Positions 8,737 to 19,203 are shown, numbered from the stretch's first letter. The stretch is 52,973 bases of DNA from Sulfurimonas sp. (GCF_028714975.1 NZ_JAQTLH010000012.1:1-52973); one strand, 5' to 3'. Numbers and translations: made by a program. Notes: generated by a model not told the origin, from the sequence alone.

Positions 8737-9932
8737 GTGACGGTAAAAATGAAGTAGATATAAGTAAATTAACGTTTGAGCAGTTAAAAAAAATCAGAGA
8801 GTATCTTAAAAAACTCATCGAAAACGGTGGAAGCGACTTGCATGTCAAAGCTAATGGCGTAATCCGCGCAAGGATAAACGGTACGATAATTCCGTTTTCG
8901 GGAAGTATATTTTCTCATGAGGATGCTATGACTTTAGCAAAAGAGATATTAAGAGGCAGATATTCCGAATTTACGGAAAATAAAGATATCGACTTGGTTT
9001 ATCAATTTGACGAGAGTAATCGTTTTCGTGTAAATATTTTCTTTCAAACAGACGGTCCCTCTTTCGTATTTCGTGTTATTCCCATGAAGATACCGACGAT
9101 TGATCAAATGAACTATCCTGAAGTTGTAAGAACTTTGACAAAAGAGGGACGAGGACTTGTTCTTGTTACGGGAGCAACGGGTAGCGGAAAATCAACCACT
9201 CTTGCTGCTATGGTAAATGAGATAAATGTGATGGATAAAAAACATATTATAACCATTGAGGATCCTATCGAGTTTGTGCATAAAGACAAGGGATGTGTAA
9301 TAAATCAGCGCTCTGTCGGGCAAGATACGATTTCTTTTGAGAGAGCTTTAAGAGCGGCTCTGCGTGAAGATCCCGATATCATACTTGTCGGAGAGATGAG
9401 AGATCGCGAAACGGTTGAGTTGGCACTTCATGCGGCAGATACGGGACATTTGGTTTTTTCAACACTGCATACGATAGACGCAAAAGAGACGATAAACCGT
9501 ATCATAGCTATATTTCCAAATGAGGAGCAAAATCGTGTTCGCCTCTCATTGGCTAGTGTACTAAAGGGGGTTGTCTCTCAAAGGCTGATTCCTACGGTAG
9601 ATGACAAACGAGTTGCGGCAATGGAGATACTTGTAAAAACTCCTACGATTGAGAAATTGATACTGGAAAATAGAGATTACGAGATTCGCGAAGCGATAGA
9701 AAAAGGTCGAGAACACTATAAATCGCAAAGTTTTGATCAACATATTTTAGATATATATAATCAAGGAATAATCACGAAGGAAAAAGCAAAAGATTATGCG
9801 ACAAGCGCATCCGATTTGGAGCTTAGAATGAGCGGTTTAAATAGCGGAAAAGCTGCAGATTTTATTAATAAGACGGAGAAGAACGCTAAAGAGGAGACGA
9901 CAACGCAAGATGATGTATTTGATTTAAAATAG
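8733..9932 (+). CDS. pilT: Twitching-motility ATPase PilT
   Basis: Hexameric ATPase that retracts type IV pili. The 399 residues contain a PAS-like N-terminal domain with GGSDLHVK, Walker A GATGSGKST (147-155), the Asp box HIITIEDPIEF, Walker B with the PilT-type AALREDPDIILVGEMRD, and the His box TGHLVFSTLHT. The extra charged C-terminal tail (about 370-399) is unlike the compact core. It overlaps tal by 4 nt (ATGA). No pilin or pilB gene is in the window. PilU is the main alternative. Confidence 0.9.
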   Translation: MSDGKNEVDISKLTFEQLKKIREYLKKLIENGGSDLHVKANGVIRARINGTIIPFSGSIFSHEDAMTLAKEILRGRYSEFTENKDIDLVYQFDESNRFRVNIFFQTDGPSFVFRVIPMKIPTIDQMNYPEVVRTLTKEGRGLVLVTGATGSGKSTTLAAMVNEINVMDKKHIITIEDPIEFVHKDKGCVINQRSVGQDTISFERALRAALREDPDIILVGEMRDRETVELALHAADTGHLVFSTLHTIDAKETINRIIAIFPNEEQNRVRLSLASVLKGVVSQRLIPTVDDKRVAAMEILVKTPTIEKLILENRDYEIREAIEKGREHYKSQSFDQHILDIYNQGIITKEKAKDYATSASDLELRMSGLNSGKAADFINKTEKNAKEETTTQDDVFDLK

Positions 9933-9977
9933 CCTTTAGTATATGCCATGTTTAACCGTGCTTAAAGCTTAAATGGG

Positions 9978-9983
9978 TATAAT
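9978..9983 (+). promoter_or_regulatory. -10 box for rplY-pth-lptG-like genes
   Basis: TATAAT preceded by GGG, about 28 nt before the rplY start, in the 79-bp gap after pilT. A new transcript therefore probably begins here. AAGGA of the rplY Shine-Dalgarno follows. Confidence 0.5.
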
Positions 9984-10011
9984 TCCAAACATTTTTTATT
10001 AAGGATTTAAT

Positions 10012-10548
10012 ATGTTAGAAGGCATTATTAGAGAGAGTATTGGCAAAAAAGGCACGAAGGCGCTTCGCCGTGATGGTTATCTAATTGCAAACATTTACGG
10101 AAAAGGGCTTGAAAATATTCACGCTGCATTTAAAGACAATGAGTATATCCGTACTGTTCGCAACAAAGATACTTTGGCGTTTCCTATTAAAGTAGGCGCA
10201 AAAGAGATGAATGTTGTTGTTCAATCATATGAAGCACATCCGTTAACAGGCAAGCTTTTACATGTAGATTTAATGGTAGCACAATCTGGTGTTTTAACTC
10301 ATTATCATGTTCCTGTTGTTCCACATGGTGATGCAATCGGTCTTAAAAACAAAGGTCTTGTAAACCTTTCAAAATCTCGTTTAAGAGTTAAAGCTACTAT
10401 CGAGAATGTTCCAAATAGCATCAATGTAGATATTGCGAAAATGGATGTCGGTGATTCTATGCTTGTTCGTGACATTGCAAGAATTGACAATGTTACATTC
10501 ACAGATGCTGATCGCGTATCTGTACTAAGTATAATTAAAGCTAAGTAA
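10012..10548 (+). CDS. rplY: 50S ribosomal protein L25/Ctc
   Basis: Binds 5S rRNA in the central protuberance of the large subunit. The 178 residues are the long two-domain Ctc type: an N-terminal L25 domain (to about residue 95, with the [20 protein letters not shown] start) and a C-terminal beta domain. AAGGATTTAAT precedes the ATG. The stop is 2 nt before pth, an arrangement (rplY-pth) conserved across many bacteria. Confidence 0.94.
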   Translation: MLEGIIRESIGKKGTKALRRDGYLIANIYGKGLENIHAAFKDNEYIRTVRNKDTLAFPIKVGAKEMNVVVQSYEAHPLTGKLLHVDLMVAQSGVLTHYHVPVVPHGDAIGLKNKGLVNLSKSRLRVKATIENVPNSINVDIAKMDVGDSMLVRDIARIDNVTFTDADRVSVLSIIKAK

Positions 10549-10550
10549 TT

Positions 10551-11108
10551 ATGTTAATAGTCGGTCTGGGAAATCCTGGTCCGAATTATGAGCACACTCG
10601 TCATAACATAGGTTTTATGGTTATTGACGAGCTTGTTAAACGACAAAATGCGCAAAAACTCTCTTCGTCTTCATTTAACGGCGAACTCTTCAAATTTTCA
10701 AATCATTTTTTATTAAAACCGCTTACATTTATGAACCTCTCAGGAATTGCCATAGGAGCCGTAAAAAAGTTCTATAAAATTGATGAGGTAGTTGTAATAC
10801 ATGATGATTTGGATTTGCCGTTTGGAACGCTTCGCTTTAAAAGAGGCGGCGGACACGGCGGACATAACGGGCTTAAATCTACAGATGAAAATATTTCAAA
10901 AGAGTATATTAGAGTTAGAATGGGTATAGGAAAACCTGAGCATAAAGGAGAGGTTGCTTCTTATGTTTTGAGTGATTTTGGTAAAAATGAGCAAGGATAT
11001 CTTAAAGAGTGGATTTTGGCTACATGTGAAGCAGTTGAGTGTTTGTTAACTAATTCACTAGAAGATGTTAGTACTAAACACACAATTAAAAATTTTCAGC
11101 TAAAATAG
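10551..11108 (+). CDS. pth: Peptidyl-tRNA hydrolase
   Basis: Recycles peptidyl-tRNA released by stalled ribosomes. The 185 residues show GLGNPGPNYEHTRHNIGF, with His18 matching the catalytic His20 of E. coli, then KPLTFMNLSG, and VIHDDLDLPFG with the conserved catalytic-site Asp. It follows rplY by only 2 nt, so coupled translation is likely. It has no clear separate Shine-Dalgarno. Confidence 0.96.
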   Translation: MLIVGLGNPGPNYEHTRHNIGFMVIDELVKRQNAQKLSSSSFNGELFKFSNHFLLKPLTFMNLSGIAIGAVKKFYKIDEVVVIHDDLDLPFGTLRFKRGGGHGGHNGLKSTDENISKEYIRVRMGIGKPEHKGEVASYVLSDFGKNEQGYLKEWILATCEAVECLLTNSLEDVSTKHTIKNFQLK

Positions 11109-11138
11109 CATCAAACTTCTTAGCGGGATATCTAATAT

Positions 11139-12236
11139 ATGTTAGCTTTTAAATATATCTCTTTTCACTATATTAAATATTTCGCTATTATATTGTCGGC
11201 GCTTGTCCTGTTTTTGGTCGGGTTTGATTATATGGGGAATGCAGAAAAATCAGATATTTCCGCAAACCTATTTATTATATATTTAGTTTATAAAACTTTT
11301 TACGCCGTTGATATGCTGCTTCCTATTTCACTTGTTTTTGCAATGATAAGCACAAAAATATTATTAATCCGCTCCAATGCACTTGTCTCGTTTTACTCAC
11401 TTGGTTACTCAAGAGCCGATATTCTTAAACCGTTTGTCGTAGTATCGACTATTGTTATTATGCTTTTTATATCACTGCACTCAATCTCAAATTTTGCAAG
11501 AGCCGACGAGTTTGCTAAAAATATTCGTAAAAATGCACAATATCTTAGTCCTACGCGAGATCTCTTTTTCACATATAAAGATAAATTTGTATATTTTTCA
11601 AAGATGCTGCCCCTGCAAGAGAGCGCTGAAGATATAAGAGTATTTAGTTTTGACAACAACTCCCTAAAAGAAGTTTTAATAGCTTCAAGAGCTCTGTACA
11701 GAAATGATGCATGGCAAATTGATAGAGCCGATATTATTACCAAGCCTGATGATATTAATTTTGATTCACTTGGGATAAAAGTGGATGAGCATAAAAACTT
11801 GAAAATTCTTGAGGGTTTTAGACCCAAAATGCTAGATCAAGTTTATGAGGGTAAAGTCAACTTTACGATAAAAGATGCGATTGATGCGTATATACTTTTA
11901 AAGGAACAGAAAATTAACACGGATGTCGTGAAGAGTTCTTTGTATAAAATATTTGTTTATCCGTTTTTTGTGCCTATTTTAATTGTTATTATCTTCTTCT
12001 TTGTTCCCATAAGTGTTAGATTTTTAAATGTTTCGTTATTTAGTTTTGGAGCTATCATCTCATCACTTGTCGTATGGGCACTTCTTTTTACATTGATTGA
12101 ACTCTCTAGCAATAAAGCAATACCGAGTGAAGTCGGTATATTTATTCCTGTTTTTATACTCTTTTTGGTTGCTTTGAGGCAGTGGAAGAAGTATTGCAGA
12201 GAATTCGATGCAAGAGGTTTTATAACAAAAATATAA
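11139..12236 (+). CDS. LPS transport permease, LptF/LptG family
   Basis: Inner-membrane component of the LptB2FG exporter that lifts lipopolysaccharide to the outer membrane. The 365 residues have the YjgP/YjgQ layout: three hydrophobic segments before residue 125, a periplasmic beta-jellyroll region (about 130-265), and three more hydrophobic segments to the end. The first helix begins with YISFHYIKYF, typical of the family. LptG is the better guess than LptF, but motif reading cannot settle it. It follows pth by 30 nt. Confidence 0.82.
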   Translation: MLAFKYISFHYIKYFAIILSALVLFLVGFDYMGNAEKSDISANLFIIYLVYKTFYAVDMLLPISLVFAMISTKILLIRSNALVSFYSLGYSRADILKPFVVVSTIVIMLFISLHSISNFARADEFAKNIRKNAQYLSPTRDLFFTYKDKFVYFSKMLPLQESAEDIRVFSFDNNSLKEVLIASRALYRNDAWQIDRADIITKPDDINFDSLGIKVDEHKNLKILEGFRPKMLDQVYEGKVNFTIKDAIDAYILLKEQKINTDVVKSSLYKIFVYPFFVPILIVIIFFFVPISVRFLNVSLFSFGAIISSLVVWALLFTLIELSSNKAIPSEVGIFIPVFILFLVALRQWKKYCREFDARGFITKI

Positions 12237-12279
12237 GTACTTTTTTGATAGAATGATTTAAAAAATAGTTGGGATATTT

Positions 12280-13491
12280 ATGATTAATTTTAAAGAATTG
12301 GCATCTACATATAAAACACCGCTTTATATATACGATTTAGACTACATGACAAAGCAATATGAAGAGTTAAAAGAGGCTTTTAAGGGAAGAAAATCCATTA
12401 TGGCATATGCCATAAAATCAAACTCAAATCTTAGTATTATTAAGCATTTTGCAAGTCTGGGAAGCGGAGCCGATTGTGTCTCCATCGGTGAGGTACGCCG
12501 TGCTTTTTTAGCTGGAATTCCAAGCTATAAGATTATTTTTTCCGGTGTCGGAAAGAGTGATGATGAGATTAGAGAAGCGATAGAGAGAGATATTTTATAT
12601 ATCAATGTTGAGAGCGAAGCAGAACTGGGTCGTGTAGAGCTTATCGCAAAAGAGCTAAAAGCTAAATGCAGAATAAGCATAAGAGTAAATCCAAACATCG
12701 ACCCTTTGACTCACCCGTATATCTCAACAGGTTTGCATGACAATAAATTTGGAGTTGAGATTGATACTGCAAAAAGAATGTACATCCGTGCGAATAACTC
12801 GGAGCATTTAGATCCGGTAGGAATCCATTTTCATATAGGCTCTCAGCTAACTGAACTTAAACCGATTTATGAGTCTGCCGAGATTGTTGCCGATTTAGTT
12901 CGTTCTCTCTCAAACATAAAAATAGAGTTGAAATTTTTTGATATAGGCGGAGGTTTGGGCGTTAAGTATAAAGATGAGACGACTATAAAGCCGTATGATT
13001 ATGCTCAAGCGATACTCTCTACGCTAAAAGGTTTAGATCTAACGGTTATTTGTGAACCGGGAAGATTTTTGACTGCAAACGGCGGATATTTTTTAACTAA
13101 AGTTCTGTATGAAAAACAAAACGGCGAAAAAAGATTTGTTGTCGTAGACGGCGCGATGAATGACTTGCTGCGCCCGAGTTTATATAAAGCATATCACAGA
13201 ATTGAAGCAATAACGCAAAGCAAAACAGAGACGAGTGAAGCTGATGTAGTCGGTCCTGTTTGCGAGAGCGGTGACTTTTTTGCAAAAAATTATTTATTAC
13301 CGATTTTAGAGCATAATGATTTACTTGTAATTCACAGTGCCGGAGCATACGGATTTGGAATGGGCAGTAACTACAATACAAGAGGAAGAAGCGCCGAAGT
13401 TGCAATAAAGGGCGGCGAAGCAAGACTTATTCGAAGAAGAGAAGAGTTTGAAGACTTGATTGCCTTAGAGAAAGAATTTTTGGAAAACTAA
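12280..13491 (+). CDS. lysA: Diaminopimelate decarboxylase
   Basis: PLP enzyme (fold type III) that decarboxylates meso-diaminopimelate to lysine. The 403 residues carry the PLP lysine in YAIKSNSN (Lys46), HFHIGSQ, the phosphate-binding FFDIGGGLG, EPGRF, and GPVCESGDF with the conserved catalytic Cys. It starts a close-packed run with the HAD gene (1 nt gap), pheA and hisC, so lysine, phenylalanine and histidine synthesis genes share transcription. Confidence 0.95.
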   Translation: MINFKELASTYKTPLYIYDLDYMTKQYEELKEAFKGRKSIMAYAIKSNSNLSIIKHFASLGSGADCVSIGEVRRAFLAGIPSYKIIFSGVGKSDDEIREAIERDILYINVESEAELGRVELIAKELKAKCRISIRVNPNIDPLTHPYISTGLHDNKFGVEIDTAKRMYIRANNSEHLDPVGIHFHIGSQLTELKPIYESAEIVADLVRSLSNIKIELKFFDIGGGLGVKYKDETTIKPYDYAQAILSTLKGLDLTVICEPGRFLTANGGYFLTKVLYEKQNGEKRFVVVDGAMNDLLRPSLYKAYHRIEAITQSKTETSEADVVGPVCESGDFFAKNYLLPILEHNDLLVIHSAGAYGFGMGSNYNTRGRSAEVAIKGGEARLIRRREEFEDLIALEKEFLEN

Positions 13492-13492
13492 G

Positions 13493-14269
13493 ATGTATTT
13501 TATTGATGTTCAGGGTACTTTGATTAGCGATACCGATAAATCCCCGATTCGCGGGAGCATAAAGTTTATAGATATGCTAAATAAGAAAAAAATTCCATAT
13601 GTGATTATTACAAACAGTACTAAAAAAACATCGATTGACTTTTACAATTTTTTAAAGTCTCTTGGGTTTAATTTTGATTTTGGCGCATATTTAGATCCTT
13701 TAATGACTTTAGAGTCTCGTGTGGAAAAAGATAGTGTTGCCGCTTACGGTTCAGATGAGTTTTTGGATATTTTGTTAAAAATGGGGTATGTTTTTAATTA
13801 TGAAAATCCTAAAACAGTGTTAATTTCTATAAAAGAGAATTTTACTTCGGATGAGTTTGCTCAAATCATAGATTTTTTACTTGGCGGTGCAGGCTTAGTC
13901 GGAATGCATGAAACTTCTATATATGCCAAAAACTCTAAAAGATATCCGGGTGTGGGAGCGATTTTAAAAATGCTTGAATTCGCAACATCTTGCGGTTATG
14001 ATGTGGTCGGAAAACCAAGTACGGCATTTTATAATGAAGCTTTAGAAGTAATCAAAAAACAAAACAGCAGTGCTAAATTTAGCGATATAACCATTATTAG
14101 CGATGATGTAAAAGGCGATTTAGGCGGAGCAAAAGAGATGGGTATGAAGACGATTTTTGTAACAAGCGGAAAGTACAAGAGTGCCGACGAGATAGTTCCA
14201 TTCCTAAAACCGCAGTTAAGACCTGACTATGTGTATGCAGATATGCAAGAAATCTTGGAGGCTTTATGA
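13493..14269 (+). CDS. HAD-IIA family (NagD-like) hydrolase, variant motif I
   Basis: 258 residues with HAD-IIA features: motif I near the N-terminus, IITNST (motif II), a cap with LLGGAGLVGMHE, VGKPS (motif III Lys), and ISDDVKGDLGGAKEMGM (motif IV). Motif I reads DVQGT: the nucleophile Asp5 is kept, but the second Asp of DxDGT, the usual acid/base, is Gln. The codons are GAT GTT CAG GGT, so this is not a frame artefact. Activity could therefore be low or altered. It lies inside lysA-HAD-pheA-hisC, sharing ATGA with pheA. Substrate unknown. Confidence 0.82.
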   Translation: MYFIDVQGTLISDTDKSPIRGSIKFIDMLNKKKIPYVIITNSTKKTSIDFYNFLKSLGFNFDFGAYLDPLMTLESRVEKDSVAAYGSDEFLDILLKMGYVFNYENPKTVLISIKENFTSDEFAQIIDFLLGGAGLVGMHETSIYAKNSKRYPGVGAILKMLEFATSCGYDVVGKPSTAFYNEALEVIKKQNSSAKFSDITIISDDVKGDLGGAKEMGMKTIFVTSGKYKSADEIVPFLKPQLRPDYVYADMQEILEAL

Positions 14270-15357
14270 AAACTTTAGATGATTGCAGGGTTGCTATTGA
14301 TGCTATTGATAATGAGATATTAGAACTTCTTAATAAAAGAATGATAATCGTCAAACGCGTAGGCGAGATAAAAAACAGCAGCGGCGGCGCAATCTATAGA
14401 CCTGAGAGAGAAAAGGCGATTATTCAAAGATTGACCCAACATAGCATTGATCAGCAAGGGATGTTAAACGCAAGTGCAATCGAAGCTATATTTTTAGAGA
14501 TTTTTGCAGTTTCAAGAAATTTAGAACTTCCTGAGCGCATAGCATATCTCGGTCCTGAGGGAAGTTTTACGCACCAAGCGGCAGAGAGTCGTTTCGGAGC
14601 TATGAGTGATTATCTCTCTCTTGGTTCTATTCACTCCGTTTTTAAAACGCTTGAGGCAAAAAGAGCTAAATTCGGTGTCGTTCCGATTGAGAATTCAAGA
14701 GACGGAGTAGTCGGAGAAACGCTTGATTTGCTTGCAAAAAGTTCCGTAAAGATTGTAGCAGAGCTTTATATGCCGATTCATATGTCATTCGCCACAAAAG
14801 CAAAAAAACTTAGTCAAATAACTAAAATTTACTCAAAAGATAAAGGGTTTGGGCAGTGCAGGGAGTTTCTTCAAGAACATAATCTTGTTAATGTCGAGCA
14901 AATTCCCGTAGAGTCTACTGCAAAAGCGGCTATTTTGGCAGCCCAAAATCCAAATTCAGCCGCAATTTGCAGTCATATCGCAGCAAAGTTGTATAGTATA
15001 CCGACTATGTTTGACCATGTAGAAGACGATATAGGTTCTCAAACGAGATTCGTCATACTAAGTGACTTTAAAAATGAAAAAAGCCAAGATGATAAAACTT
15101 CTATTTTGGTAAGACTCAAAGATTCCGTGAAAGCCGGTTCGCTTGTTCATTTTCTGCAGGATTTTGATGAACAAAATATAAATCTTTCAAAAATAGAGTC
15201 TCGACCTTCAAAAAATAAGGGCGGGTTTGACTATTGGTTCTTTATAGATTTTTATGGGCATATCGATGATGAAAAATTTCAAAAAGTATTACAAAAACAT
15301 AAGGGAGAGGTAACTTGGTTAGGAAGTTACGCAAAAGGTGAAAATAGTGAAGTTTAA
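14266..15357 (+). CDS. pheA: Bifunctional chorismate mutase/prephenate dehydratase
   Basis: Converts chorismate to prephenate and then to phenylpyruvate for phenylalanine synthesis. The 363 residues split into a chorismate mutase domain (about 1-90, starting with the family-like [20 protein letters not shown]), a prephenate dehydratase domain (about 92-275, with [13 protein letters not shown] and the SQTRFVIL threonine motif), and an ACT domain (about 280-360, with ESRPSK for phenylalanine feedback). It shares ATGA with the HAD gene and overlaps hisC at its end. Confidence 0.95.
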   Translation: MKTLDDCRVAIDAIDNEILELLNKRMIIVKRVGEIKNSSGGAIYRPEREKAIIQRLTQHSIDQQGMLNASAIEAIFLEIFAVSRNLELPERIAYLGPEGSFTHQAAESRFGAMSDYLSLGSIHSVFKTLEAKRAKFGVVPIENSRDGVVGETLDLLAKSSVKIVAELYMPIHMSFATKAKKLSQITKIYSKDKGFGQCREFLQEHNLVNVEQIPVESTAKAAILAAQNPNSAAICSHIAAKLYSIPTMFDHVEDDIGSQTRFVILSDFKNEKSQDDKTSILVRLKDSVKAGSLVHFLQDFDEQNINLSKIESRPSKNKGGFDYWFFIDFYGHIDDEKFQKVLQKHKGEVTWLGSYAKGENSEV

Positions 15358-16441
15358 CAAAAATTTAGAAAATATAAAAACATATGAGGCAGGAAAGCCG
15401 ATAGAATTAGTCGTAAGAGAGTTTGGAATAGATCCAAAAGATATCGTAAAACTTGCATCAAACGAGAATCCTTGTGGATGTTCGCAAAAAGTTGTAACGG
15501 CAGTGGGCAATATTTTATCAAAAATGGCTCTTTATCCGGATGATTCTATGATACAGCTAAAAAATGCCCTAAGTGCCAGATACGGCGTAGAGAATGAAAA
15601 TATAATTATAGGCTCGGGAAGCGATCAGGTAATAGAGTTTTTAATCCATGCAAAAGCACATTCCGGCTCAAAAATATTGATGAACAGTATAACTTTTGCA
15701 ATGTATGAGATATATGCCAAACATATAGGCGCAGAGGTTATACGAACAGCTTCGCAAGAGCATAATATGGATGAGTTTTATGAGTTGTACAAGAGCCAAA
15801 AACCTGAAATTATATTTATATGCACACCGAACAACCCAACGGGAGATGCGTTGGATGCGCAGAAAATATTTGATTTTTTAAAAAAGATTGATAGCGATAC
15901 TTTAGTCGTAATTGACGGCGCTTATATGGAGTATGCAATCGCAAAAGATGCTAAAAAAGAGATAGTCGTAAAAGAACTGATAAAAGAGTTCGACAATGTA
16001 ATCTTTTTGGGAACTTTTTCTAAAGCGTACGGGCTTGGCGGAATGAGAGTAGGTTACGGTGTAGCAGATGCAAAAATAATAAAAGAGCTATATAAACTTA
16101 GACCGCCTTTTAATATTACTACGCTCTCTCTTGAAGCGGCAACCGTAGCTCTAAGCGATGAGGAGTTTGTGCAAAAAAGTATTACTCTTAATTTAGAGCA
16201 GATGAAAAGGTATGAAGAGTTTGCAAAAGAGCAAAAAATAGATATAATAAACAGTTATACAAATTTTGTTACATTGTGTTTAAACCAAAATCAAAATTCT
16301 TCTAAGATATCTAACTTATTGTTGCAAAAAGGGATGATAGTTAGAGATTTAAGCAGTTACAATATGAACGCTATCAGGGTTACCGTCGGTACAGAAGAAC
16401 AAAATAGTCGTTTTTTTGGGTTAGTTACACAATTCTTATAA
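15347..16441 (+). CDS. hisC: Histidinol-phosphate aminotransferase
   Basis: PLP transaminase of histidine synthesis. The 364 residues contain [26 protein letters not shown] and the PLP-lysine motif [17 protein letters not shown] chose the GTG at 15347: the resulting MKFNKN start is like that of Campylobacter HisC and AAAAGG lies a suitable distance upstream. An in-frame GTG at 15338 would add three residues. It overlaps the pheA end by 11 nt. In some bacteria this enzyme also serves phenylalanine or tyrosine, which the neighbouring pheA makes plausible. Confidence 0.92.
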   Translation: MKFNKNLENIKTYEAGKPIELVVREFGIDPKDIVKLASNENPCGCSQKVVTAVGNILSKMALYPDDSMIQLKNALSARYGVENENIIIGSGSDQVIEFLIHAKAHSGSKILMNSITFAMYEIYAKHIGAEVIRTASQEHNMDEFYELYKSQKPEIIFICTPNNPTGDALDAQKIFDFLKKIDSDTLVVIDGAYMEYAIAKDAKKEIVVKELIKEFDNVIFLGTFSKAYGLGGMRVGYGVADAKIIKELYKLRPPFNITTLSLEAATVALSDEEFVQKSITLNLEQMKRYEEFAKEQKIDIINSYTNFVTLCLNQNQNSSKISNLLLQKGMIVRDLSSYNMNAIRVTVGTEEQNSRFFGLVTQFL

Positions 16442-16442
16442 T
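16437..16442 (+). promoter_or_regulatory. Possible -10 box before fliF
   Basis: TATAAT overlapping the hisC stop, 17 nt before the fliF ATG. It could give fliFGH its own start inside an otherwise continuous gene run. No sigma54 or sigma28 motif was recognised here. Confidence 0.3.
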
Positions 16443-16459
16443 TTTAAAATGGGAAGTTA

Positions 16460-18160
16460 ATGGATTTTAAGGTACTTTTTTCACAATTAGTTGTTTTATA
16501 TGATAAGCTAACTAAACAACAAAAGCTTATTATAGGTGCTGCTATTGTCGGTATCGTTGCATTTTTGATTTTTATGGTTGTTTATACGGCTAAAAAAGAA
16601 GCAACCAACAAGATGGAAGTGCTTTTTAATTCTTTAAGTTCAGAAGATGCCGTAAAAGTTATTGAGCAATTAGAAAAAAATAATATACCTTATGAAATAT
16701 TAGATAATAATATTATAAAAGTTCCTAAAAATGTAGTTTATAAAGAACGGATAGCTATTGCCTCACTAGGAATTCCAAAAAAAAGCGGTGTCGGTTTTGA
16801 ACTTTTTAATACTCAAGAGTTCGGTGCGACAAGCTTTGATCAAAATGTGAAGTATCTTCGAGCCCTAGAAGGCGAGCTTTCTCGTACCATTGGCGCTCTT
16901 GCGCCCATAGAGAATGCGAATGTAAGTTTGGCTCTGCCTAAAGATACGCTTTTTGTTGAAAAACAGACGGCTCCCACAGCTTCCGTTATGCTTAAGCTAG
17001 TGGAGGGCGGAAAGTTATCCTCAAAACAAGTCAGAGGAATAAAAAACCTTGTGTCTGCCGCAGTACCGAATCTAACATCGGCGAATGTTATATTGATTGA
17101 CAGTGACGGCGAAACTTTGGGTGATGAGAATGAGATGGCTCAAATGAGCGAATTATCATCTGTTCAGCAGAATTTTAAAACAAAAGAAGAGAAGAAAAGA
17201 CAGAAAAAAATTATAGAAGTTGTTTCTCCTTTTGTCGGCGGAGAGCAAAAAGTAGTTGCTCAAGTTACTATAGAGTATGATTTTTCTATTCAAAACTCAA
17301 CTTCGGAAAAGTTTGACCCTGAAAATGTAGTTAGAAGTGAGCAGGTTAGCGAAGAAAAAAGAGACGGCAAAAGTCCGAGTGAAGTCGGCGGAGTTCCGGG
17401 AACAGTAAGCAATATAGGTCCTGTTGAGGGTCTAGCAAGTAATCAAACGAACGAAAAGTATGAAAAAAGCAGCGGTACGACAAATTATGAGGTTGGAAAA
17501 ACAGTCTCGACAACAAAGAGTGAATTTGCACGGGTCAAAAGAATTACGGCTGCCGTTGTAGTAGACGGAAAATATAAGAATAAAGCTGATGCGGAGGGCA
17601 AGCCTACAACTGAGCTGAATTATGAGCCGCTCTCAGAGAGTGATTTGGAGGCTCTAACTGCGTTAGTTAGCCGCTCTATCGGTATTAGCGAAGAGAGAGG
17701 CGATCAGATAAGCGTTAAAAATTTACAATTTAAAACAGCCGAGATCAATACGGCAGAAGAGAAAGTTAGTCAAGCCATTGCCTTTTCCAAAGCCTATTTG
17801 GAACCGTTTTCAGGACTCTTTAAATATATTTTTGTGCTTATACTTCTTTTTATACTATACAAGAAAGTCATATCTCCTTTTGCACAAAAAATGCTTGAAG
17901 TCTCTAAAGAAGAGGAAGAGCTTGGCAAGCCGATTTTAGATATAGGAAACGATGAAGATGAGGATTTGGTGGAAAAAGTTCAGTTAATGCGTAAAAAAGT
18001 TGAAGAGCAGCTTGGAGTCGGAGAAGGCTTTAGTGAGGATGAGCTTAAATATGATGTTCTTCTTGAAAAAGTACGAGCTATGATTGAAGAATCGCCTGAA
18101 GCCGTTGCTCTTGTTCTGCAAGCCTTAGTAACAGAAGATTTCGATGCAACTTCTAAGTAA
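16460..18160 (+). CDS. fliF: Flagellar MS-ring protein FliF
   Basis: Forms the membrane ring at the base of the flagellum. The 566 residues have an N-terminal transmembrane helix (about 24-46), ring-building motifs with GVGFELFNTQEFGATSFDQ, a Gly/Ser-rich periplasmic segment, a second transmembrane helix (about 454-471), and an acidic C-terminal tail that binds FliG. fliG follows after 13 nt, matching that partnership. Confidence 0.96.
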   Translation: MDFKVLFSQLVVLYDKLTKQQKLIIGAAIVGIVAFLIFMVVYTAKKEATNKMEVLFNSLSSEDAVKVIEQLEKNNIPYEILDNNIIKVPKNVVYKERIAIASLGIPKKSGVGFELFNTQEFGATSFDQNVKYLRALEGELSRTIGALAPIENANVSLALPKDTLFVEKQTAPTASVMLKLVEGGKLSSKQVRGIKNLVSAAVPNLTSANVILIDSDGETLGDENEMAQMSELSSVQQNFKTKEEKKRQKKIIEVVSPFVGGEQKVVAQVTIEYDFSIQNSTSEKFDPENVVRSEQVSEEKRDGKSPSEVGGVPGTVSNIGPVEGLASNQTNEKYEKSSGTTNYEVGKTVSTTKSEFARVKRITAAVVVDGKYKNKADAEGKPTTELNYEPLSESDLEALTALVSRSIGISEERGDQISVKNLQFKTAEINTAEEKVSQAIAFSKAYLEPFSGLFKYIFVLILLFILYKKVISPFAQKMLEVSKEEEELGKPILDIGNDEDEDLVEKVQLMRKKVEEQLGVGEGFSEDELKYDVLLEKVRAMIEESPEAVALVLQALVTEDFDATSK

Positions 18161-18173
18161 AAAAGGAATGTAA

Positions 18174-19202
18174 GTGAATTTAAGCGCAGCACAACAAGCA
18201 AGATTTGATGAAATGAGCATGGGAGAAAAAGTTGCAATTTTATTATTGCAAATGGGTGAAGATTCAACAGCTGCAATATTTTCAAATATGAGTGTTGATG
18301 CGATAACCGATGTTTCAAAATATATCGCTATGAATAAAAGCGTGGAAAAGGTAGTCGCGACAGCGGTGCTTGAAGAGTTCTATGCGATTTTGCAATCGGG
18401 TCAGTTTATAACATCCGGCGGTATGGAGTATGCAAGAGAGCTTCTTTATAGAACACTTGGCCCCGAAGAGGCAAAAAAGATTTTGGAAAAACTCTCAAGA
18501 AGTATGCAGGAGAGTCAGAATTTCGCCTATCTTTCAAAAATCAAGCCTCAACAACTTTCAGACTTTATTATTAATGAACATCCTCAGACTATTGCGCTTA
18601 TTTTAGCTCATATGGATGCAACGGAAGCTGCCGATACGCTTCAGTATTTTCCCGATGATTTAAGAAGCGAAGTTTCTATGAGAATGGCAAAACTTGGAGA
18701 TATTTCTCCGTCGGTAATTAAGAGAGTATCGGCAGTACTTGAGTCTAAGCTAGAATCTCTTGCTTCATACAAAGTCGAAGTCGGCGGTCCTCGTGCAGTT
18801 GCCGATATCTTTAACCGTCTTGGAGCAAAAGCTTCTAAAGAGACTCTTGCAAAAATTGAAGAGAGAGACGAAGAGATGTCAAATCTAATAAAAGAGATGA
18901 TGTTCACATTTGAAGATATTGCAAAACTGGACAAAAATGCAATTATGGAAATTCTTAAAGCCGTAGAAAAACCGGATTTGATGCTGGGACTAAAAAGTGC
19001 GCCTGAAGATCTTAAACAGAAATTCTTTAGCTCTATGAGTGAGAGAGCAAGAGAGTCGTTTGAAGAAGAGATGCAGTTTTTGGGTGCCGTTAAAATGAAA
19101 GAGGTAGAGGGCGCTCAAAGAAAAATTGTTGAAGTTGTAAACGGGCTTGCCGAGGCCGGAACTATTCAATTAGGATCTTCATCGGAAGAAATGGTGGAAT
19201 AG
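18174..19202 (+). CDS. fliG: Flagellar motor switch protein FliG
   Basis: Rotor protein that takes torque from MotA and links FliF to FliM. The 342 residues include MGEKVAILLLQMGED in the N-domain, the middle-domain EHPQTIA motif and the C-terminal charged torque helix. The start is GTG, 6 nt after AAAAGGA. The stop abuts fliH (1 nt gap). Order fliF-fliG-fliH is standard. Confidence 0.96.
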   Translation: MNLSAAQQARFDEMSMGEKVAILLLQMGEDSTAAIFSNMSVDAITDVSKYIAMNKSVEKVVATAVLEEFYAILQSGQFITSGGMEYARELLYRTLGPEEAKKILEKLSRSMQESQNFAYLSKIKPQQLSDFIINEHPQTIALILAHMDATEAADTLQYFPDDLRSEVSMRMAKLGDISPSVIKRVSAVLESKLESLASYKVEVGGPRAVADIFNRLGAKASKETLAKIEERDEEMSNLIKEMMFTFEDIAKLDKNAIMEILKAVEKPDLMLGLKSAPEDLKQKFFSSMSERARESFEEEMQFLGAVKMKEVEGAQRKIVEVVNGLAEAGTIQLGSSSEEMVE

Positions 19203-19203
19203 T

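Noticed and set aside
11405..11827. 140-codon frame antisense to the LPS permease gene
   Set aside because: Composition matches reversed membrane-protein codons; no signals for translation.
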